A stretch of DNA of 48,257 nt from Candidatus Neomicrothrix sp. UBA4542 (GTDB lineage: Bacteria; Actinomycetota; Acidimicrobiia; Acidimicrobiales; Poriferisodalaceae): contig DGLO01000121.1 in NCBI GenBank assembly GCA_002388005.1, positions 17,589-65,845 on the forward strand, written 5' to 3'. The notes beneath the pieces were generated by a model. The model was not told the DNA's origin and searched no databases. It saw nothing but the letters and a program-made list of their open reading frames with translations. Below, piece after piece: positions 43,718-48,257 of this stretch. The number at the start of each line of letters is the position of its first letter. Position 1 is the first letter of the stretch. Made by a program: the position numbers and the translations under genes.

Positions 43718-45289
43718 TTAGATACCCAGATCTTCGAGCATCGGAATTAGATCTCTGCGAAGCAGTTTCCCCGTTGAGGTTCGAGGCAGTTCATCCATCA
43801 GATGGACTGCCTCCGGCCTTTTGAAGGGAGCAAGTTTTTCTTTGGCGAATGCGACTAGGTCATCGCCGTCAACCCCGCTTCCGCTGCGCACGACCGCTGC
43901 CGCGACAACCCGCTCGCCCCATTCTTCGGACGCGACGCCTACAACCGCGCATTCAAGCACTGCGTCGTTCTCGTAGAGAATTGCCTCGACTTCATCGGGT
44001 GAAACATTTTCGCCACCTCGAATGATCATGTCTCCTGTGCGACCGCCAAGGAAGAGGTAATCATCTTCGTCGAGGTAGCCAAGATCACCAGTGTGGACCC
44101 AACCTTCATCGTCAACTGTGATTCGGGTTTTTTCTTCGTTACCCCAATATCCGTCCATCGCTCGAAATGTTCGTAGCTGCACCTCGCCAAGAACCCTTGA
44201 CGCAACGGGGGTGCCGTCTTCATCAACGACTCTGACTTCAACGTCGTCGAGCACTTGGCCGACCGACGAAAGTCTCTTTAATTTGATGGCTCGTTCTTCC
44301 TCGGAGCCCTCCACTCGATGATCATCGGGATCAAGCACCGCTACCGTCGACGTGGTTTCGGTTTGTCCATATGCTCCAGCAAAAGAGACATTGGGTGGAA
44401 ATTCGCCGATGGCTCTTCGAATAACGGACGGAGGCATCGGCGCTGCACCGTAGGTGATGGCTTCCATGCCGGCGAAGGCATCCACCGAAAAATTCGGGGC
44501 TTCCATGACCCGACCCAGCATTGTTGGAACTAGGAAGGCGTGAGTGACAGCGTGTTTCTGAATCGTGTCAATCCAAGCCGAAGCTTCAAATTGGGGAAGT
44601 AACACAACCACTCTTCCGCTGTACAACGCATTCAGCATCGAGGTGACCCCGGCGATGTGATACAGCGGCGCGGCGAGCGCCATGCGACCCATGTCCTCTC
44701 CGGTTGCCGCATCGTTAGTGCCCATTACGTAGCCGGTAATGGCACCGTTGGTGAGTTTCACGCCTTTCGGCAGCGACGTCGTGCCACTGGTGTAGAGAAG
44801 GGCACATAGACCGTCAGGGTCAACATCTTCTGGCACCGGCAACTCGAAGGCATCATTTCGAGCCGCTAGGTAAGAGTCGTCCTCATCAAGCATGAACACG
44901 TGCTCAACGCTGTCGGGACGGTTGTCATCAACTAGTTCTCGGTATCGAGTTTCGGTGAACAGAACCTTGATGCCGCTATCCGACATCAAATGAGCTGCTT
45001 CTTCTGCGCCCGCTCGAAAGTTCATTGGAACGACGGTGGCGCCTACAAATGCTGCACCGAAAATCGCTTCGACACATTCGACACTATTGGTAGCGAAAAT
45101 TCCGACGCGATCTCCGACCTCTACCCCCAGGGTGGTAAGTAAGCCGGCGGTCTTGCCAACATTTTCCAAAAGTTCCGAGTATGTGACTTCCCGCGCCGTC
45201 CCTCCATCCACCTCAGTTGAGGTATCAATCAGAATTATCTGCTCTCCAGCAATCGACGCTGGCATAAAAAGCAACATTCCCAGGTTCAC
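43718..45289 (-). CDS. AMP-forming acyl-CoA ligase
   Basis: A 523-residue ANL-family fatty-acid/aryl-CoA ligase. The phosphate loop is YTSGTTSLPKG at 166-176; GAYGQTETTS (A5), WVHTGDLGYLDEDDYL (A7), GRTGDMIIRGGENV (hinge) and PRTSTGKLLRRDL with the catalytic Lys (A10) follow in order. I chose the GTG at 45289, six bases after AGGGGGA; the frame is open 20 codons upstream without conserved sequence. It heads a four-gene operon with an amidohydrolase and two CoA-transferases, a set suited to activating an acid and then exchanging its CoA. Substrate unknown. Divergent from the seleno-DsbA gene by 122 bases. Confidence 0.93.
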   Translation of the reverse strand: MNLGMLLFMPASIAGEQIILIDTSTEVDGGTAREVTYSELLENVGKTAGLLTTLGVEVGDRVGIFATNSVECVEAIFGAAFVGATVVPMNFRAGAEEAAHLMSDSGIKVLFTETRYRELVDDNRPDSVEHVFMLDEDDSYLAARNDAFELPVPEDVDPDGLCALLYTSGTTSLPKGVKLTNGAITGYVMGTNDAATGEDMGRMALAAPLYHIAGVTSMLNALYSGRVVVLLPQFEASAWIDTIQKHAVTHAFLVPTMLGRVMEAPNFSVDAFAGMEAITYGAAPMPPSVIRRAIGEFPPNVSFAGAYGQTETTSTVAVLDPDDHRVEGSEEERAIKLKRLSSVGQVLDDVEVRVVDEDGTPVASRVLGEVQLRTFRAMDGYWGNEEKTRITVDDEGWVHTGDLGYLDEDDYLFLGGRTGDMIIRGGENVSPDEVEAILYENDAVLECAVVGVASEEWGERVVAAAVVRSGSGVDGDDLVAFAKEKLAPFKRPEAVHLMDELPRTSTGKLLRRDLIPMLEDLGI

Positions 45290-45399
45290 GTTGTCCCCCT
45301 GTTCTCCAGCGGAATGATCGCGGATGAAAGCACTCGCGCGCCACACCACAGCAATGATTCCTGTAACTAACTGATCTGAAGCCGATCTCAGATGCGCGG

Positions 45400-45405
45400 T
45401 ATTCT
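45400..45405 (+). promoter_or_regulatory. Candidate -10 element for leaderless transcription
   Basis: TATTCT matches the actinobacterial -10 consensus TANNNT and ends six bases before the ATG at 45412, the spacing expected when transcription begins on the start codon itself. No ribosome binding site is visible before that ATG. No convincing -35 hexamer is seen. Confidence 0.45.
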
Positions 45406-45411
45406 TCGTTT

Positions 45412-46035
45412 ATGGCAAAGAACATCGAATTTTGGGTCGACCCTATATGACCTTGGTGCTGGGTGACAGCCCGTTGGGTTGTCGACGAAGTAGCGACGGA
45501 ACGCGACCTGTCAATTATTTGGCAACCGATCAGTCTTCTTTTCAAGAATGATCCGCCACAGGAGAGCCCGTATTACGAGGCCACCGCCACGACGCACAAA
45601 ATGTTGAGAGTCATGGAATCGGTGAGAGCTAGCGGTCCCGAAGAAGGAGTTTTCGATCTCTACTGGGAGCTCGCCACCCGTATCCACCACGACGCCGATA
45701 GGGATTTCGACGTAAGAGAGGCTCTTCTCAAGGTTGGTCTAGACGGAGACCACTCGGCCGCCGCTGAAGACGACTCGTGGGACGCAGTGATCAGAGAAAA
45801 AATGGATGATGGGCTCGCTTTAGTGGGCAATGACGTCGGCACACCGATCATTGCCTGGGACAGAGAAGATGGGCAACGCATCGGTTTATTCGGACCAGTG
45901 ATCACTCGGGTGCCAAAGGGCCAAGACGCGCTCAAACTGTGGGACGCGATGATGGCAATGGGCGATATTGATGGTTTCTGGGAGTTGAAGAAAACTCGCA
46001 CTGAACGACCCGAATTTGGTGAGCGTCCCGCGTGA
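45412..46035 (+). CDS. Selenocysteine DsbA-like (Rv2466c-type) protein, in-frame TGA = Sec13
   Basis: A 207-codon frame with a TGA at 45448-45450. It reads FWVDPI, TGA, PWCWVTARWVVDE, so the TGA is the first residue of the CPWC redox motif (Sec13, Cys16). The remainder matches the mycothiol-dependent nitroreductase/DsbA-like family of actinobacteria: ATRIHHDADRDFDVREALLKVGLD, NDVGTPII with the cis-Pro, IGLFGPVITRVPKG and the FWELKKTRTERPEF ending. A gene caller would start at the GTG at 45463 and lose the active site. No Shine-Dalgarno precedes the ATG; a leaderless start is likely. Likely role: thiol-disulfide or electrophile reduction in the cytoplasm. It overlaps the next amidohydrolase by four bases (GTGA). 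Confidence 0.93.
45465..45483 (+). promoter_or_regulatory. SECIS element of the DsbA-like mRNA
   Basis: With the T of the TGA as position 1, GACAGCCC (18-25) pairs with GGGUUGUC (29-36), eight pairs including one G-U, plus a possible U-G pair at the base. The loop is GUU, G first; if the top C-G pair opens it becomes CGUUG. The loop starts 22 nt after the TGA. It satisfies the bacterial SECIS model and shares the CCGU apex with the other two. Confidence 0.8.
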
Positions 46036-47207
46036 ATCCAAAGATCTTGCAAGAGATCAAAATCATTGATGCGGACAGCCATTGGTCCGAACCGTACGAT
46101 CTGTGGACTAGCCGCGCACCGGCCAAATGGCGTGATCGTGTACCGCAAATGGTGGAACGCCACGGAAAGCAGCGCTGGTGGTTCGACGGTGATATTCCCA
46201 TAGGTCTGCCGATTGCTTCATCAGTGATCGATCCTGAAGGAGAAAAAGTCACCGGCACGGCATTCTTCGATATGGACAACGACACCGTTCATCGAGCAAG
46301 TTTCGATGCTGAAGCTCGAGTTGCGATGCTGGATGTTCTAGGCATTCACGCTCAAATTATGTATCCAAATGTTGCTGGTTTCGGGAATCAAAACTTCCTC
46401 AAATCTCCCGATGAGGTTCTGAGGCTCCTGAGCGTAGAGATCTACAACGATGCCTTAGCCGAGTTCCAGTCGGACAGCAAAGAGCGGGTATTGGGGATGG
46501 CGCTTCTGCCGTGGTGGGATGTGGCAGCGGCTGTACGAGAGGTTGAACGAGCTCATTCGAATGGCCTTCGAGGAGTTGTTACGTGTGCGAACCCTGAAGA
46601 AGCGGGCGTACCTGATATGGGTACCGTTCATTGGGATCCGCTCTGGCAAACGTGTTCGGATCTCAACATGCCGATCAATTTTCATATTGGTTCCTCTAAG
46701 GGGAACATGGACTTTTTCGGGCAAGCACCGTGGCCGTCGTTCGGTGAAGAACGCAAGCTCGCTGTCGGTTCGGCGAACCTATTTATGGGGAACGCGAGAA
46801 CAATCGGCAATCTGATCTACTCGGGGATCCCGGAGCGCTTCCCAGAATTGAAGTTTGTTTCTGTTGAGAGCGGGGTCGGATGGCTGCCTTTCTTCCTTGA
46901 GATCCTTGATCATCAGATGACCGAAACGGCACCCAATGAGCTCGCTGAGTTGTCGTTACTGCCGTCTGAATATTTCAGGCGCCAGTTTTTTGGATGTTTT
47001 TGGTTTGAACGAGCGACCATCAAACCGACAGTTGAGTTCCTTGGGCGACATTGCCTCTTGTTCGAAACTGACTTTCCTCATCCCACCTGTCTTTATCCGA
47101 GAGACGACATTCAACTGATGGAGGCCTTCGAAGGCTTGGACGAGGCAGACGTTCGGGCAATTCTTCAAGATAACGCTGCCGCCTTGTACCGGATAGATAT
47201 TTCGTAG
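46032..47207 (+). CDS. Amidohydrolase family 2 protein
   Basis: A 391-residue PF04909-type metal-dependent hydrolase. IIDADSHWSEPYDLW carries the metal-binding Asp15/His17 region, INFHIGSSKGNMDFF the central His, VESGVGWLPFFLEILD and FETDFPHPTCLYP with the catalytic Asp. The overall order matches the amidohydrolase at 33443, a paralogue. It follows the seleno-DsbA gene with a GTGA overlap, so translation is coupled and depends on readthrough of the Sec codon. Reaction unknown; relatives act on aromatic acids, lactones or amides. Confidence 0.9.
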   Translation: MNPKILQEIKIIDADSHWSEPYDLWTSRAPAKWRDRVPQMVERHGKQRWWFDGDIPIGLPIASSVIDPEGEKVTGTAFFDMDNDTVHRASFDAEARVAMLDVLGIHAQIMYPNVAGFGNQNFLKSPDEVLRLLSVEIYNDALAEFQSDSKERVLGMALLPWWDVAAAVREVERAHSNGLRGVVTCANPEEAGVPDMGTVHWDPLWQTCSDLNMPINFHIGSSKGNMDFFGQAPWPSFGEERKLAVGSANLFMGNARTIGNLIYSGIPERFPELKFVSVESGVGWLPFFLEILDHQMTETAPNELAELSLLPSEYFRRQFFGCFWFERATIKPTVEFLGRHCLLFETDFPHPTCLYPRDDIQLMEAFEGLDEADVRAILQDNAAALYRIDIS

Positions 47208-47311
47208 CCGGACATTTTCGTTATCTGCATACCGGAGCGCTGTGCCACGTTCCGACAGGTTCTCCGCAACCGCCATTAAGTGCAGGCATCAAATTCGGGG
47301 TAAGTGGATCG

Positions 47312-48256
47312 CTATTGACTGCGGCCCTCAGCCTTATTGAATTCGTAATTTCGAGCTTCCGTGACTTCTTCTTCTGGGAGTTCAGCGGGTACGCCGTCGA
47401 CTTCCACCCTGTGGTGAGCCACTCGGTTATCCGTCGACGCAGGGATAGGTGCCTGTCCTTCGACTGTGACTCTTTCCATCCGTCGCCGTTGCGGCCAGTA
47501 GTCAACCGGCGCGTAGTGTTGAACCGACCGGTTGTCCCACATGACTACCGTTCCCGGTTCCCATTTGACTCGAAGTTGGATTTCAGGCCGACTGGTTTGC
47601 TGTAACAGGAACTCAAGTATTGATCGGCTTTCCTCGTGCGGGAGTTCGTTTATTCGTTCGGTGAAATGTCGGTTGACGTAGAGCACAGTTGCCGAGGTTT
47701 GGGGGTGAAGCGTTACCACGGGATGGTTAGCGCGTGGGAATTTTTTTTCGATCTCGTGCATTGTGGCGAGATCACTTTCCAGTAGGTCTCGAAAGCGACC
47801 GAACCCGTGCAGAGCTGTCAAACCAGTGAGATACGACTGCAGGCGGTCGCTGAGAAAGTCAAAGGCTCCACGCATCGAGCAGAACATGGTGTCGCCACCT
47901 AGTTGCGGAACTACTAGGGCCTTCAGGATGGTGAACTTGGGAGGTTCCAGCCTGTAGGTCTCGTCGGCATGCCAAATATCGGTGAGCGGTCTCTTCGACT
48001 GCGAATTTGTCTCAAGCACGATCAGTTCAGGTTGAGTGGCAGATCTTGGTGAAAAGGGCGAAATTGCTAAATCGCCGAACAACCGGCCGAAGTTCAATTG
48101 TTCCTCGGCAGTCAAATGCTGATCGCGAATCACCAGTACTTCGTGTTCACTTATCAGCTCGCTAATTTCATCGAATCCGTTCGATGCGGTGATCGAACTC
48201 AGATCGAGATTCGTTAGCTCGGCCCCAAACACCGGTCCTAAGCGCTCTAGTCGCAT
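47312..48256 (-). CDS. TauD/TfdA-like Fe(II)/2-oxoglutarate dioxygenase (possibly 5'-partial)
   Basis: A 314-residue iron- and 2-oxoglutarate-dependent dioxygenase of the taurine dioxygenase family, which hydroxylates a substrate next to a sulfonate, ether or amine. The HxD is His96-Asp98 (WHADETY), the distal ligand His247 (NRSVQHYA) and the 2-oxoglutarate Arg is about 262 (RRRMERV). No signal peptide. The ATG at 48256 is one base from the end of the window, and family members often begin a few residues earlier, so the true start may lie outside. Isolated at the edge; substrate unknown. The 104-base gap to the amidohydrolase shows no clear terminator. Confidence 0.9.
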   Translation of the reverse strand: MRLERLGPVFGAELTNLDLSSITASNGFDEISELISEHEVLVIRDQHLTAEEQLNFGRLFGDLAISPFSPRSATQPELIVLETNSQSKRPLTDIWHADETYRLEPPKFTILKALVVPQLGGDTMFCSMRGAFDFLSDRLQSYLTGLTALHGFGRFRDLLESDLATMHEIEKKFPRANHPVVTLHPQTSATVLYVNRHFTERINELPHEESRSILEFLLQQTSRPEIQLRVKWEPGTVVMWDNRSVQHYAPVDYWPQRRRMERVTVEGQAPIPASTDNRVAHHRVEVDGVPAELPEEEVTEARNYEFNKAEGRSQ

Positions 48257-48257
48257 C

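Noticed and set aside
55..48256. Genome-wide reassignment of TGA (for example to Trp or Gly)
   Set aside because: TGA is used as the ordinary stop of many genes here (prmA, lactone oxidase, guaB, CoA-transferases), and the three internal TGAs all sit at Cys positions.

Overview
The window reads as a chromosome segment of an uncultured, probably marine actinobacterium close to Acidimicrobiia. This is inferred from gene content, not from a marker phylogeny: an actinobacterial DUF3516 Ski2-like helicase, F420/FMN luciferase-like oxidoreductases, a split-barrel flavoprotein, a P450, a relative of the mycothiol-dependent nitroreductase (Rv2466c-like), frequent GTG starts, 4-base GTGA gene overlaps and a likely leaderless promoter. 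Base composition looks moderate (about mid-50s percent GC by eye). Coding density is very high. No stretch over 300 bases lacks a gene; the longest gap is 14845-15066, where I see only the ribosome binding site of the minus-strand gene. I found no rRNA, tRNA, CRISPR, IS element or prophage.

The main discovery is three genes that an ordinary gene caller breaks at an in-frame TGA, in each case where the protein family has a redox-active Cys: a Bcp/PrxQ-type peroxiredoxin (TGA at 11787-11789, TPGU motif), a PrdB/GrdB-like reductase (TGA at 28009-28011, UPVC motif) and a DsbA/Rv2466c-like thioredoxin-fold protein (TGA at 45448-45450, UPWC motif). Each TGA is followed by a 7-8 bp hairpin that fits the bacterial SECIS model, and all three hairpin apices carry CCGU, with the conserved G at the start of the loop. 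These are very probably three selenoproteins read by one SelB. No selA, selB, selC or selD is in the window, so the machinery would act from elsewhere.

Layout: 1-7 kb holds prmA facing a P450, then a 2-hydroxyacid dehydrogenase, a lactone-oxidase-type flavoprotein and the helicase. 7.1-11.9 kb holds guaB, a glucosyl-3-phosphoglycerate synthase (gpgS) and a facing GH13_18 phosphorylase (compatible-solute turnover), the latter downstream of the selenoperoxiredoxin. 12-15 kb has a copper amine oxidase and an SMP-30 lactonase. 15-23.2 kb has an acyl-CoA synthetase, a B3/B4 protein, two luciferase-like oxidoreductases, an FMN split-barrel protein, an acyl-CoA-dehydrogenase-like monooxygenase and an N-acyl-D-amino-acid deacylase-like amidohydrolase.

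23.2-28.5 kb is a six-gene minus-strand operon led by the PrdB-like selenoprotein (then alpha/beta hydrolase, degenerate cyclase-like protein, Zn alcohol dehydrogenase, crotonase, phosphotransferase). It is divergent from a MaoC - acyl-CoA dehydrogenase - CoA-transferase operon (28.6-31.65 kb). 31.7-38.9 kb has three SDRs, an amidohydrolase, a DUF1015 protein, an MFS transporter and an HSL-type esterase. 38.9-45.3 kb is a minus-strand acyl-CoA ligase - amidohydrolase - two family III CoA-transferases operon, divergent from the seleno-DsbA - amidohydrolase pair. A TauD-like dioxygenase closes the window.

Together the region looks like accessory catabolism (CoA activation and transfer, ring or lactone opening, flavin and P450 oxygenation) scattered among housekeeping genes, with selenium-based thiol redox proteins built in.
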